A stretch of 64,000 bases of DNA. Origin: Dendrocalamus latiflorus (lineage: Eukaryota > Streptophyta > Magnoliopsida > Poales > Poaceae). Both the position numbers and the translations under genes were made by a program. Shown piece by piece: positions 19,512 through 30,724 of this stretch (position 1 is the first letter of the stretch; each line of letters begins with the position of its first letter). The DNA lies in the NCBI GenBank assembly GCA_017311315.1, contig CM029613.1:1676501-1740500 (forward strand), read 5' to 3'. The notes under the pieces were generated by a model. It saw only the letters and a program-made list of their open reading frames with translations. It was not told the DNA's origin and made no database searches.

Positions 19512-22203
19512 ATGCGGCGTATCTCCGGCGTCCCCGGCCCCGCGTCCGCCGCATCGTCCCGCCTCACCCTCCCGCGCATCTCCTTCTCCCGCGGGAGCCC
19601 TAGAAGGATGCCGGCGACCGCCCCCGCTTGCTGCGCCTCTGCCGTCGCCTCCTCCTCGTTGGCCGCTGCCGGCGACGGCGGCGGCGCCCAGAAGCCGTGG
19701 CTGTTCGTCGGGCTCGGGAACCCCGGCAGGATGTACAAGGGGACTCGCCACAACGTAAGCCTCCACGCTTCTCTGCGCGAATCCCGCTTTGCTTACCCTG
19801 AAGGAACCGTATTTTTTTTTAGCATGTAGAGCTTGTATAGTATCTCATAATATCATGTTGCAATCATATTGTGTTTGCACACAGGTTGGATTTGAGATGA
19901 TCGATGCTATTGCAGAAGCTGAGGGGATTTCTATCAGCAGCATGCAATTCAAGGCGATGGTTGGGAAAGGTAATTTCCAAACCAAAGTTTGTTGATTTAC
20001 AGCAAATGCAACTGTGCAATAGTGTGCCATCCATCATATGTTGAAATGGTTACAGTTTTGAGGTATACTTGTACAACTAATCGCTGGGAGATAAATGTTG
20101 ATCTGCTCAACTTGTGCGTAGCTCAGTGTTTTGAGTTACAGTTAGGTCGTTCTACCGGTGCTGTGATGTATGATAACCGTCTTTTTTTTCCTGGTTGCTT
20201 ATTTATTAGCTTATTACATGGTATCCAACCGTTTTGCACCCCTGATGCACCTTCCTGTCAAATAGTACAACTAAATGTTGTTGCTGTTGCTTTTTAGCAT
20301 GATCCGGGATGTTGCGTGCATTTGATTTCAGTGTTAGAATATATGGGTGTGAACTGTGAGCCCATCATCTATATTTGCACGCTGTGCTTGAGAAAAAAAC
20401 CCTCCTTGATGATATTCATGCACTTAGTGTAGCCACCCACTTTGTTAGTTAATGTATGTAAAAAGTATCTACAGGCCAGTCTTTGTGGGATTCTTAATTA
20501 CTTACATGAAAACACAAGCTTTAAATTTGCAATTTTTTTATGCTTGAATGCAAAACCTCAATGGATACATACAAATCTTAAATTTCCTGAAAATACTGTG
20601 GGGGTTGGCCCCCACCTTGGCCCAATCGGCCCACCAAGGCGAAGCCCAATTATGCTTGCAGGTCTACCAAAGCTATGTCAAGGAAATGACATATTTGCCA
20701 TTACTAGTAAAGACCCTAAGGGGGGTATTTATGTAAACACCATCTTCTATAGCTATAAATATGACCTCTAGGGTACCATGGAGGGGAAGAAAGAACATTT
20801 GTGTAAGAAATACTTGAGCCGAGATTGAGCATATGGCACACACTCTACACCTCTCCCCTCTCTTGAGTTTTAGGTTCGAGGTATCCCTCTCGAGCTCCCA
20901 AGCTCCGGTATTTGCTGTTTAGTCTGTAGTCACAACAACATTGTTTCTCTTATTACCTTGTCTATATAGGCCTCATTGGTGATGTCCCTGTAATGCTTGC
21001 CAAGCCGCAGACTTTTATGAATGCAAGTGGTGAGTCTGTAAGTACAACAACTCTAATACAGCTTCAATTCACTGTACTTGCTAGTCCTTTACTGAACAGG
21101 ACTGCCTTATGCAGGTCGGTCAGCTGGTTTCATATTTCAAGATACCACTCAATCAAGTTCTTGTGGTAAATGTTCTTGAGCTGATACTTTGTCACGTTTA
21201 CATTTTCTGATTGTTCACAAACTGTTCTTTGATTCATTTTAGATCTATGATGATCTAGACTTACCCTTTGCGAAATTGCGTCTACTGCCAAAGGGGGGAC
21301 ATGGCGGGCATAATGGGTATTCATTTAACTTATTCCCTTCCTACTTGTTCAGTAGTTCTTTGTTTTGTGAACTCAATATATGCTTGGCTGCTCGAGGTCT
21401 TAAAATGTTGGGAGGCAGAATTTCATGTTTTATCTTAGGTTGACATTATTAAAGGATGTTTTCACTGTACAACTTTCATGTCTAGCATCACAGGGATTAG
21501 GAGTTAAATGCTGCAACGGAGTATTAGTGGTCTGCTCTTAGAAATTGCTTGTTAAGGGCTTAGCACTGATATTCAACTAACACATTCAATCACATGTTTC
21601 CCACTGACATGATTTCTTTGTTCTGGGAAGGGTGTCTGACCCGATCTAGTGTCAAGCGCTGTTGGACTTATTACTCTTTGTTCCAATTTAACGTTTGATA
21701 AATGTTGCAGGATGAGAAGCATCATTAACCATTTGAAACAGAGCCGTGATTTCCCACGTCTAAGGATTGGTATGCCAGTTGATCACTCTTTCCTCATTCA
21801 GGTAAAAAGTCTAAAAATACTATTCCCCGAATGTTGTGCAGGAATTGGACGACCAACTGGGAAGATGGATGCTATCAATTTTGTTCTACGTTCATTCACC
21901 AAGCAAGAACAAGATGAGGTTTTTACTAGATGGCACTGTACAATTATGCATGGAAATTTACTTGTGTAATATTCCTAAAGACATTCTTATAAGAAGCCTG
22001 TGACCTCTGAAAACTTAAGCTGAAATACTACATTGATCTATACAAGCAGAACAACAGTTAACTCCTCTCTACCCCATCTTTGGCAGCTTGATTTCACGTT
22101 CCACAGGGGATTGCAGGCAGTAAGGATAATGTTACTCGAAGGATTCAACAAGAGTGCAACCTTTGTGAACACTCCGCAGCCATCAGAAATGTTGAATAGA
22201 TAA
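19512..22203 (+). CDS. PTH: Organellar peptidyl-tRNA hydrolase, 8 exons, 257 aa
   Basis: Exons with GT-AG borders and consistent phases: 19512-19754, 19885-19969, 20970-21037, 21115-21165, 21243-21316, 21711-21769, 21842-21918, 22087-22203. The 774-nt message encodes 257 residues. The enzyme cleaves the ester bond of peptidyl-tRNAs released from stalled ribosomes, which recycles tRNA. Family residues are all present: GLGNPG with Asn70, catalytic His80 in TRHNVGF, Met126-Asn127 in FMNASG, Asp152 in DDLDLP, and Asn173 in GGHGGHNG. Residues 1-60 are Arg-, Ser- and Ala-rich, poor in acidic residues, and precede the core, so they look like a plastid or mitochondrial transit peptide; Met33 could serve as an alternative start. 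The group-II-intron splicing factor CRS2 is a relative, but the intact catalytic set favours a true hydrolase. Intron 2 is about 1 kb and holds an LTR-like insertion. Confidence 0.92.
20597..20935 (+). repeat. LTR-like insertion in hydrolase intron 2
   Basis: Starts TGTGGGGGTTGGCCCCC, a short palindrome. It has a TATA-like CTATAAATA near 20753 and a C/T-rich end, as retroelement LTRs often do. No internal region, partner LTR or clear target duplication was found, so it would be a solo or truncated LTR. Confidence 0.35.
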
Positions 22204-22650
22204 AATTCATTTAATCCAAGCAGCGCAGATATTCACATTGAAGTGTAAATTGGCTGCTGTTGTTAAGAGTCATTCATACAGCTGCGCAAAGCGCAAGGAC
22301 CATTTGTCCTTGAGTATATGTATCCCGATCGATTTGTATAGGTGTTCATCGGAGAACAGCGCAAACGTTGTTCATTACATCTGTACATGATTATTTTCAA
22401 GATACAACTCAATCAAGTCCGTCCTTTCTGCCTGTTTTTGGATCCAAATTAAAGCTTTTATTTGTTGCCATGCGATCACCTGATCTTGTTCATGGATATG
22501 CTTCTGCTATACTCTCCATTGGTTGATTCATCCTTGCAAATGCAATGCTTGTTGCTGCAATCGAGCTATCGAGGAGTTGTCAGTCTGGTTATCAGAAGCT
22601 GAGCAGGCTAATTCTCCATGATGTTTGGATGGAGCAAAGACACCCGTCGG
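22204..22650. other. 3' flank of the hydrolase gene
   Basis: Presumed 3' UTR and downstream sequence. No further gene is visible. Confidence 0.5.
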
Positions 22651-23391
22651 TAGGGCTGCAAACGAGATAAGCCGAGTTTGAGCAAGCTAGACTAAGATTA
22701 GCTCTACTCGTCTTAAAAACTAAGCGAGCGTAATTTGAGTCGAGTTATTAATCGAGCTATAAAGTGGACTCGTACTCAGTTCATAACAATGAAGATAGCG
22801 TGCAGATTTTTAGAATAATTAAGAAACAGATGTGACTAATGGTGTTAGTTGAAAGTCACATATATGGATAGATAAAAAAATCTTAAATATCTTGTGTAAA
22901 ATACATAAGGTAACTAATGAATTTAATTTGACTTCTATCTACTATAAGTAATATAAGAGAGATATTAGAATATGGGCTATATGGAGCTAATGGGCCTGTT
23001 CTTTTGGGCTTTTGAAATCGGCTTTTGGCTTCTGCTACAATATCTAACTTTCAAACGGAGTATTTTCTCAAGACGGGGTTTACAAGTTAAACAATCTACA
23101 CGTTAAAAGCCCAACATCTGTACCAGCCAAAATCGCAAGTGAGTATCTGTCTCTCTGTAATCTGTACCGTAAACAGCCAAAATTCAAAATTTTCAGCCAA
23201 AAGCCACAAACCGCAGCTGAAAAGAACAAGCCCATTTATTTAGCAAGCTAACATAAGCTCAAACTCGGCTCGTTTTTCACTCAAGCTCCAAATGATGCTC
23301 AAACTCAGTTTTCGAGATGATCTTGAGTCGAGCAAAAAAAAAAGAGTCAAACTCGAGTAGTTCACGAGCCTCGAGCCTTTCTTACAGCCCT
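22651..23391. mobile_element. Non-autonomous DNA element with TAGGGCTG ends
   Basis: The left end TAGGGCTGCAAACGAG and the right end CTTACAGCCCTA are inverted. Both sides carry inverted subterminal text rich in GAGCCGAG/CTCGGCTC. No target duplication was identified and no coding sequence is present. A second small element sits inside it (22992-23233). Related, less complete sequence is seen at about 29260-29510. Confidence 0.5.
22992..23233. mobile_element. MITE, GGGCCTGTT family, copy 1
   Basis: The ends GGGCCTGTTCTTTT and AAAAGAACAAGCCC are inverted repeats, and the body contains CAAACGGAGTATTTTCTCAAG. Homologous copies lie at 52354-52576 (reverse orientation) and 55773-56002. Superfamily not assigned, because the target duplication is unclear. 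Confidence 0.7.
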
Positions 23392-23455
23392 ACTTATCAG
23401 ATATCAATTACTCATTCTATTCCGTAATATGCACGCAATTAACATCGTGGAATCA

Positions 23456-23732
23456 TCACAGACGGTTTGTATCACAAACGGTTTAAATAAAAAATCGTCT
23501 GTGATATTTAGTAATATCACAGACAGTTCTTGTTAATAACCATCTGTGATACTTCGCATATGGTTTTCATTATGAACCGTCTATGATATTACCTCTTTAT
23601 AGACGGTTTTTATCACTGGCAATAACACAGACGGTCTTTAAACTAAAACCGTCTGTACTTATATCTAATGCAGATATTTTTGAGGAGCCATCTATGATAT
23701 GGGTTATAGTATTAGATTTTTTTTAGTAAGTG
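23456..23732. mobile_element. Truncated CACTA element, right end
   Basis: Clustered subterminal motifs of the form ATCACAGACGGTT in both orientations, ending in TTTTAGTAAGTG, a decayed form of the CACTA terminus. The left terminus is missing. Confidence 0.55.
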
Positions 23733-24143
23733 AATAATGCCACAAAGCTCTCGGGATGCCTTGATCCAGCGTTGTCTGGTCGGCGGTTGTCACTCCCAGG
23801 AGGCCAGGACCTTAGATATTGGCAACTGACACTGAGAGATTGAGATCATCTATTCTCATGTCAGCATTGGCATCATATACAGTTATCGTTGCAGAAGCAA
23901 CGGCACGCTGCAATTGTTGCAAGATACAAAATATCTTCAGCTAGCTCTCACGATCACGAACTTGATTCGCGTACTGTAGCAGAGAGAGAGGAGGCGAATT
24001 GAACACGAGGAACAAATGTACGACAGATCGACAGGTACCAATGAAGACTACATAGTATATCTTTCTCAAGTAGTTGTTTACAATCTGACTATTTGAGGGC
24101 AGCCTAAATTTTGTGATTTGTGAAAACTGACCAGGCTATACAT
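23733..24143. other. Intergenic, nothing recognised
   Basis: No open frame or repeat structure that I can name. Confidence 0.4.
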
Positions 24144-24146
24144 TAA

Positions 24147-25098
24147 GGGACTGTTTGGAAGAGCTCCACCAGCTCCAGATTCACGAAAAACAGATCCGGA
24201 TCCACTTTTCCAAGCCAAACAGTTCTAGCTCCAGCAGCTCCACCGTGGATCTGCTCCACCAAAACCATGGATCTGGCTCCAGATCCACCAAATCCATGGA
24301 GCACCTCAAGGGGTGCTCCACCAAACTCAAGTTGGTGGAGTTGGGGAAAACGACCCACCATGCCACTGATTACACACAAAAAACGGTTCGTTCTTTCTAT
24401 TTCCCGTCTCTTCTCGTCGCTGCGCCGTCCTCCCGTCCTCCCCTGGTTGGCCGCCGCGCCGTCTCCACCCCCTCCACCGCGCCCGCCCCTTGGCCGGCCG
24501 CCGCCGCCTCCGGCCAGCCGCCCCCGGCCGGCCGCGCGCCTCCTCTTCTTCTCCGCCTCCTCCTCTTCTCCGCCTCGCCTGTGCCTGCGCCCGCCGGCCG
24601 CTGCTCCGCCTCCTCCTCTTCTCCGCCTCCTCCTCTGCCGCGCGCCGTGCCCGCCCTCGGCCGGCCGCGCGCGCCGCGCCCGCCCCCCAGCCGCCGCTCC
24701 GCCTCCTCCTCTTCTCCGCCTCGCCTGCGCCCGCCGGCCGCTGCTCCGCCTCGCCTGCGCCTGCGCCCGCCGGCCGCTGCTCCGCCTCCTCCTCTGCCGC
24801 GCACCGTGCCCGCCCTCGGACGGCCGCCGCGCCCGCCCCCCAGCCGCCGCTCCGCCTCCTCCTCTTCTCCGCCTCGCCTGCGCCCGCCGGCCGCTGCCGC
24901 GCCTGCGCCCGCCGGGAATTCTTTTTTTTTTTCATTTTGCCCCCTGACGCGTGGGGCCCAGGTGGAAGTGAGATAGAGAGGGAGGTGGAGCTGTACCAAA
25001 CACTTTGACGAATCACAGATCCACGATGGAGCTGCTCCACGGTGGATCCAGGTGAATCTGGTGGATCTGGAGCTGGTGAAGCTCTCCCAAACAGGCCC
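24147..25098. mobile_element. Harbinger-like non-autonomous element with GC-rich core
   Basis: A 952-bp element flanked by TAA on both sides (24144-24146 and 25099-25101). The ends GGGACTGTTTGGAAGAGCT and AGCTCTCCCAAACAGGCCC are inverted, and the similarity continues inward for more than 40 bases (ACCAGCTCCAGAT). A TAA duplication with such ends fits PIF/Harbinger-derived Tourist elements. The core, about 24420-24920, is extremely GC-rich and built from repeated CTCCGCCTCCTCCTCTTCTC and CGCCCGCCGGCCGCTG units. Long open frames in the core exist in almost every frame and reflect composition, not genes. Confidence 0.8.
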
Positions 25099-25101
25099 TA
25101 A

Positions 25102-26586
25102 CTCAGTTTTATCGGGAATTTTCATTGTAGTTAATATTTTTTTCCATGCTTGCTACAAATAAGGTGGTCTTAAGTAGATATTAGTTTGTGCTGGTGCCTG
25201 TATATAAATAAGATTGGCGACTCTGGATTTTCTCTCCCATACTTCGTACACGAGGCCTGCAGCTCTTGTGCAGATCCGTAAAAAAAAAGGGAGATTTTTT
25301 AGACACAAGGCTAAACGCAGCTTAGTCGACTTTTGTATTGACTTTTGGATATGGCTTATAGTTTTTAGCTGCAAAAAAAAAGTAATAGATAAAAGAAGTG
25401 GTTTTCAGAATAAGAGGACGAGCTGTGAAAAAAGTGAGGGAGAGATACGTGCATATGATAGAAGCGAAAGGAGTGTGGTGTGTGATGCACCCGTAATCTC
25501 TACCTTATTCCTAGAGCGAGATGGTAATGAGAAGAGTGGAGAAACCGTTTCAAGAAACCGAGTATTTATATTAGCTTATGGTTTATATAACTAAAAGCTA
25601 ATATGAACAGTGCATTAGAAAGGGATACAAGGAGAGTGCCGGGGATTTCAGTTTTGCCAATACACTGCAGAACCAGCTACCAAACCACTACCAGGAATTG
25701 AAACTATTACTACAAAAGAAACTGGCTCCTCAAATCTGTTACAGCTGATTAACTAAAAAAGATTAACAAGATGTTCGTTTATTACAGCATAGTCGTATAT
25801 TATAGCAACAGCAGCAGGCGCTCGTGTAGGTCTAGTAGGTGTTTAGTTTTTTCTTAAAAAAAGCTAGTAGGTGTTCTGTTGCCAAGCAAAGTGCTGCGAA
25901 AACTCTGATTCTGCACGAGAAAAATTAACCACGGTGGACTGTAAAATGCATGTATGATCCGCATTTGCGTGTGACCGGGCCGCCGGAGAGCCTGTGGGCC
26001 CGCGGCCGACGCGACGCGACTGCCGCGGAAGCTGGTTCTGGAGGCCCACAGTACGCACTACGGCGGCCAGCGCACGCTGCACAGTGAACCACTTTTAGGC
26101 CCATAAAAAGAGTTGTATACATTTTTTTTGGCAGAATTTTTTACGGAACACAAGGCAAATTGTTCGCAGAACCTAAGATCCAAGAGGGTAGCCGTAGGTG
26201 GTATATCAACATGTGATTTCATTTTCACGGTGCGAAGATCGGTGCTAGCGTGGAACGCTCCGTGCACGCGGCTGTTGCGTACGTCACGGACAAGTAATGC
26301 TCTGTCAAACAACAAATCAACTCGTGGCTGCGCACAGGGACCACGACTACACTGGTTGTTCATGTGAGCTGCGGTTTATGGCTAATAACTGTTTTTGTAA
26401 GTTTTATATAATAATAGACGGTAAAGATGTTAATATGGATATAACCTATGATTTTAGATTTAAAAAGTTATTAAAAGGATTTATGTTAAGAGATTGTTCT
26501 ACTTTAATATTTAGCCTTTTAACTTTTAGAGACTAAAATCAAAGAACGGAGCCGAACCAAGAGAAGAACGAAGAATGGCTCGTAAC
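25102..26586. other. Intergenic, no gene recognised
   Basis: AT-rich with a few A runs and no domain in its small open frames. Confidence 0.4.
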
Positions 26587-26594
26587 CAACCAAC

Positions 26595-26733
26595 CAGGGG
26601 TGTAGCCAGCCCCAGTCCACTGAAATAAAAAAAATCAAAGTCTTACATGGTAGCTATAGTAAATTGATACAGATTTTTCCACCTCGGTATTGGACTATTG
26701 CCCCAGGTAGCCTGAGATCTAACTCCGCCCCTG
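26595..26733. mobile_element. hAT-type MITE, 139 bp
   Basis: The ends CAGGGGTGTAG and CTCCGCCCCTG share the CAGGGG inverted terminus of hAT elements. An exact 8-bp duplication, CAACCAAC, lies at 26587-26594 and 26734-26741. There is no coding capacity. Confidence 0.85.
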
Positions 26734-26741
26734 CAACCAAC

Positions 26742-27315
26742 CAGCTGTTTTTTATTGCCTGAGAAATGGCCGTGAGAGATGCGACGAGCAACGTGGCATC
26801 GCGATGCAACTTAGAACTTACCGGCGTACGCATGCCTTGTTTACACGGTCAAAAATGTACACATGCGAACAACGGAAGCGAGATCACCACGCCGGTTCGG
26901 TGGAGATCAGCGTTGCCCCTCGTTTATTACTACTTGTCGTCGGCAAATGTAAGGATGGGCCCTACTGCCTCACCATGTGACGAAACAGACCACCGGTTCC
27001 TACGCGCACCTGAAATGCGCGCGCGTATGGTCGGCGTGCACGTACGTATACGAGGTCGCACGTGCAACGACTCCGTCGAATCAAACCTACTCGTCCATCT
27101 GCCGGTAGTACATTTGTTGTTTTTTTGCTATGCTCATTTAGACTTTTTTTAATGATTTATTTTTCACTATTTAGCACTATAACTGATTTATTTTATACTG
27201 TAGCTACTAGTGTCTTTTTAGCGTAATTAAATTTAAAAAATTTAAAGGTAGGAAAAACATGTTAGTCCATCATAGACATATAAAGGAATAAAAAACAAGA
27301 TAGCAAAAAAGCGTT
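26742..27315. other. Intergenic with partial MITE copy
   Basis: The part from about 27165 to 27300 resembles one half of the element at 27316-27563. The rest has no recognised feature. Confidence 0.4.
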
Positions 27316-27563
27316 GGGCTAAAAAGCCATGGCTTATGGCTGAAAATGTACTGTAGCTGAAGATGGCTTATTTGACGTAATTAAATTTAAAAAAATAGAA
27401 ATAGAAAAAAATATGTTAGCTCATCTTGGACAACGCCAATGAATACAAGGAAAAAAAAGCGAAAAAATCAGAAAAAAAACAAAATTTATAAATAATGAAA
27501 AATAAACCAAAAACTAAAAAATGAAAGTGAAACGAGCATGACCTAAAAGCTAAAAAAAAACCC
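27316..27563. mobile_element. MITE, GGGCT...AGCCC family with TTAGCCCAT-like core
   Basis: Starts GGGCTAAAAAGCCATGGCTTATGG and shares the block GTAATTAAATTTAAAAA and the ATGTTAGCTCAT motif with sequences at 41970-42210, 47025-47293 and 50885-51113. Termini are approximate and the superfamily is not assigned. Confidence 0.5.
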
Positions 27564-28317
27564 AATGCATTGCTGACTGAAGAGTCAATAGAGAAAGCTA
27601 CTGAATAGACAAAAGAACGTAGCCTTATTTTCATATTGCACAGTACTTGATTAGTACTCCCACTGTGAGTTGTGACCTCCAGCTCACGTGAATCGCCAAG
27701 ACTTGAGATGAAACGGCCATTCCACACTGAGATTTTTTCCCCCTCTATAGACTTTTCACCCTACAATGCCTATCAAATACTAGTTGTACAAGTTGAAAAA
27801 AATGTAAGAGCCCAATCTTGACCGACTCACACGCTCACCACACAGTGCTGCCCGGTCGCTCTAAATTGTGGTCATCAAGGCACACATGTACTAGTAGCAC
27901 TGTCATCTACCTAGGAATTATGTGGCGTTTACTCCAACTTAATTGTAGGTCAATGCAGTGATCTGGCGTAACTTGTATAGTTCTTTCCGGTATCGAATAA
28001 GCATGTTGCAACTTCCTGGAAGGATCCAAACAGGAGTTAGTGTAGTACTAGTATATGTTTTGTGCCATAACCAATTGAGTAAAATTCATGCAATGTCTGG
28101 TAGGCGTACTAAATTTTCTGCAATTTGCAATTGTAGTCAGGGGGTGTCTGGCCGGAAGAAAAAAATATATGGGAGAGACCCCTAAATCCCTCATTTAGAG
28201 ACCTTACCAGGGATTATACCACATGTCAGCTGCATCAATCTTGAAACAACCCCAATCACTCCTTCCTTCTTCTTCCCCCAACTCCTTCACCTACAACATC
28301 CGCTCTAAAACGCATCC

Positions 28318-28449
28318 ATGGCGACGGCGGCCCCGATGAGAGCAGTGATGCTACCCCTCTTTTAATCCCTCCTCTACACGGCTAGGCAGTTCTTGGACTA
28401 CAACTTCCGCGAGCACATGCGCCGCCGCGCCACGGACGCGCACAACCTG
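28318..28449 (+). pseudogene. LYR-motif (ISD11/LYRM4-like) gene fragment
   Basis: From the ATG at 28318 the reading is MATAAPMRAVMLPLF, a stop at 28363, then SLLYTARQFLDYNFREHMRR and RATDAHNL. This matches the N-terminal half of plant LYR-motif proteins of the ISD11/LYRM4 kind, which assist the mitochondrial cysteine desulfurase in iron-sulfur cluster assembly. The stop replaces the Arg of the motif itself, so the copy is not functional. No C-terminal half follows. A second copy lies inverted at 28711-28829. The pair probably travelled in a transposon that captured gene fragments. Confidence 0.65.
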
Positions 28450-28710
28450 GTAGTTCTCGGACTAGTTCCCCGATGGTTGCTCTTAACCGTCGTCACTACA
28501 ACATTTCATCGAAATCATAAGCAATCTATTCTTCTTCTCACACAAAAGCAAACATCTCAAACCATAAGCAATTTATTCTATTTTTGGTTTGTAATTGAGG
28601 ATGTGTCATGGCAGCATTTCATCGAACAATTCATTAGTGCTGCAATGAACTCCAATCCAATATTATCAAGTGCTCGCCGATCACTGTAGCTTCATCTCCA
28701 TGATGCTCTT

Positions 28711-28829
28711 GGCCTTGGGCGCAGCAGCGCAAGTGCTCGTGGATGTTATAGTCCGAGAATTGCTTGGTCATGCAGAGGAGGGACTGGAAGAGGGATAGCA
28801 CCTTCGCTCTCGTCGAGGCCGTCGCTGCC
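28711..28829 (-). pseudogene. Second LYR-motif gene fragment, inverted
   Basis: On the minus strand the reading is ASTRAKVLSLFQSLLCMTKQ followed by FSDYNIHEHLRCC, homologous to the plus-strand fragment 260 bases to the left. The sequence that corresponds to the start codon is AAG instead of ATG. Similarity continues a few bases upstream of it (ACGCATCC in both). The LYR Arg is Gln here. It is an independent, decayed copy or the other arm of an inverted duplication. Confidence 0.6.
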
Positions 28830-28914
28830 TTGGATGCGTTTCAAAGCGAATGGTGAATGCAGCATCGCCTCCCATGCGGCTAGGTTCGGCGGATCGATGT
28901 CCTAAGAGCCGCAT

Positions 28915-29043
28915 TGGAGATTCGTGCTCACCGTCATTGCCGTCTACGGGGCCTGCTAGGGCGTGGGCAACGCCGTAGGAGGAGTCGTCGCCGGGTACTA
29001 CAGGAAGGGCGTGCAATCATCTGTGGCATAGTTCTACCAAAGA
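28915..29043 (+). pseudogene. Folate-biopterin-transporter-like fragment
   Basis: The frame starting with TGG at 28915 reads WRFVLTVIAVYGAC, stop, GVGNAVGGVVAGYYRKGVQS, then a second stop and FYQR. The pattern, a membrane helix followed by GG..AGYY.K.VQ, resembles the early helices of plant folate-biopterin transporters. It is only about 43 codons long and has two stops. Identification is from memory of the family and is moderate. Confidence 0.45.
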
Positions 29044-29988
29044 ATCAGCCGATGCGCCAGTGCGGAGTACAGCGATCAACAACGCAGAGAGAGGGGACGG
29101 CGTACGGTGGCTGCTCCACGTGGCTTGGGCGTAGAGAGATGGACTTGGGGAATAGGTGAAGGACTCGAGGGAAAAAAAGAGAAAGGAATATCTGGATTGC
29201 TTTAAGATTAGTGCAGCTGGTACGTAGCACAACCCAAGCAGGACCCGTAGAGGAGGGAGAGGGGTGGATATCGAGCCAACTCCTCGTCTTATCGAGCTTT
29301 TCCTAAAATTGATATAGTTTAATTTAATATTATTTTATGAGTAATTTAAAAGTATTTTTTAGAAACGAGCTAACGAGCCGAGCCGAGCTAGAGCAAAATT
29401 CAAATTCATTTGAAATCAACTCATTTTAATGTTTAACTAATTAACGAGTAAAATTGAAGTAATTTTGAACCGAGCCAACGAGCCTCATTAACGAGCTTTT
29501 TTTCCACCCTTGATGGCCAGTGTATGCCGTGTTAATTTCCAACCGAATGCCAAGGGAGTGTACGTTGCGGCGCCGAGTTTACACGTCAAATCAACGTCGA
29601 CTTGGTTGGACGAATAACTAAAGTCCAAACCAATGAGACAATTAAAATAGTTAGTCCATATACCGGGCTTTAATTTGGGATATTTTAATGTATCCTCTCT
29701 CCAGTGCCTTGTAGCACGGACATGGTAATTGCCCCGTCCGCTGGAAAAAAAAATAAGATATATTTTGACTACGTACAAAGATTAAAATAATGGTGAAATT
29801 AAGAAGAGTATGAAAGAAAATAATTTAGATATCATTTATAATTGTCTTTAAAAAGATGAGAGATAACACTTTATATAGGTGATAATAAATAAATATATAT
29901 GATTAAAAGAGAATAAACATGTTATAGTAGGACCACCTCATTAAATCTATACGTAAGTCTTATATTTATCAATAAGATCATTCAAACT
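29044..29988. other. Repeat-rich, no gene
   Basis: The part 29260-29510 contains CGAGCCGAG/CTCGTTAACG-type motifs related to the element at 22651-23391. The remainder is AT-rich and unassigned. Confidence 0.4.
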
Positions 29989-29993
29989 ATATA

Positions 29994-30719
29994 TGTAATG
30001 TCCTAGGGTCCAAACTGACTTAGGCCTAACCTCATTCTAGATAGATCACACACACGTAGCAACATGTTTGCACTTTCATCCTCATTTCGCGTAAAACGGT
30101 TAACCGAAGGTTGCTACCATTGAAAGTTCTAGATTTGTATGTTAGTGCTTCTCAAGCTAAACTAGTAAGGTGGCATTAATTTACACCCTCATGTGCACAC
30201 ACACATATGGGTCATCATGGGTCTAATTCTACAGGGGTCGAGGTGTCACATACACCCCCTCAAAGGACCCGACGTCCTCGTCGGTCCAACATACCCACAT
30301 TGGGGCAAATGATCAGGATCTCCCCTCTTAGCACATGTTCGTGTGTTCAATGCCAGTACATATGCCATGCCATGTGTCCGCTCTGAGCCCACACGCGCCA
30401 TGCGTCTGCTCCCCTGACCCACACACACTCATATAACCGCGAGGGTCGGCTCGGATACCATGTGTAACGTCCTAGGGTTCAAACTGGTTTAGGCCTAACT
30501 CTATTCTAGATAGACCACGCACACGTAGCAACCTGCTTGCACTTTTGTCCTCGCTTCGCGCAAAATGGTTAACCAGAGGTTGCTACCATTGGAAGCTCTA
30601 GGTTTATATGTTAGTGTTTCTCAAGCTAAACTAGTAAAGTGAGACTAATCCACACCCTTATGTGCACACATACAAATAAACCATCGTGGGTCTAATTCTA
30701 CAGGGACCGAGGTGTCACA
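29994..30719 (-). mobile_element. TRIM/SMART-type miniature LTR retrotransposon
   Basis: Two direct repeats of 257 bp (29994-30250 and 30463-30719) start TGTAA and end GGTGTCACA. They flank a 212-bp middle. The target duplication ATATA is exact at 29989-29993 and 30720-30724. A primer binding site, read on the minus strand as TGGTATCCGAGCC, lies two bases from the right repeat (30448-30460). A purine tract sits next to the left repeat, so the element is oriented on the minus strand. It has no coding capacity, as is typical of TRIMs, and depends on other retroelements. A truncated relative is at 39890-40205. Confidence 0.9.
30448..30460 (-). other. Primer binding site of the TRIM
   Basis: On the plus strand GGCTCGGATACCA; its reverse complement matches the Met-tRNA-type primer site with one difference from that of the Sirevirus. 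It is two bases from the terminal repeat, as expected. Confidence 0.8.
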
Positions 30720-30724
30720 ATATA

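Noticed and set aside
24327..25125. Long frames of 226-273 codons on both strands
   Set aside because: All driven by the GC-rich repeats of the non-autonomous element; protein text is low complexity.
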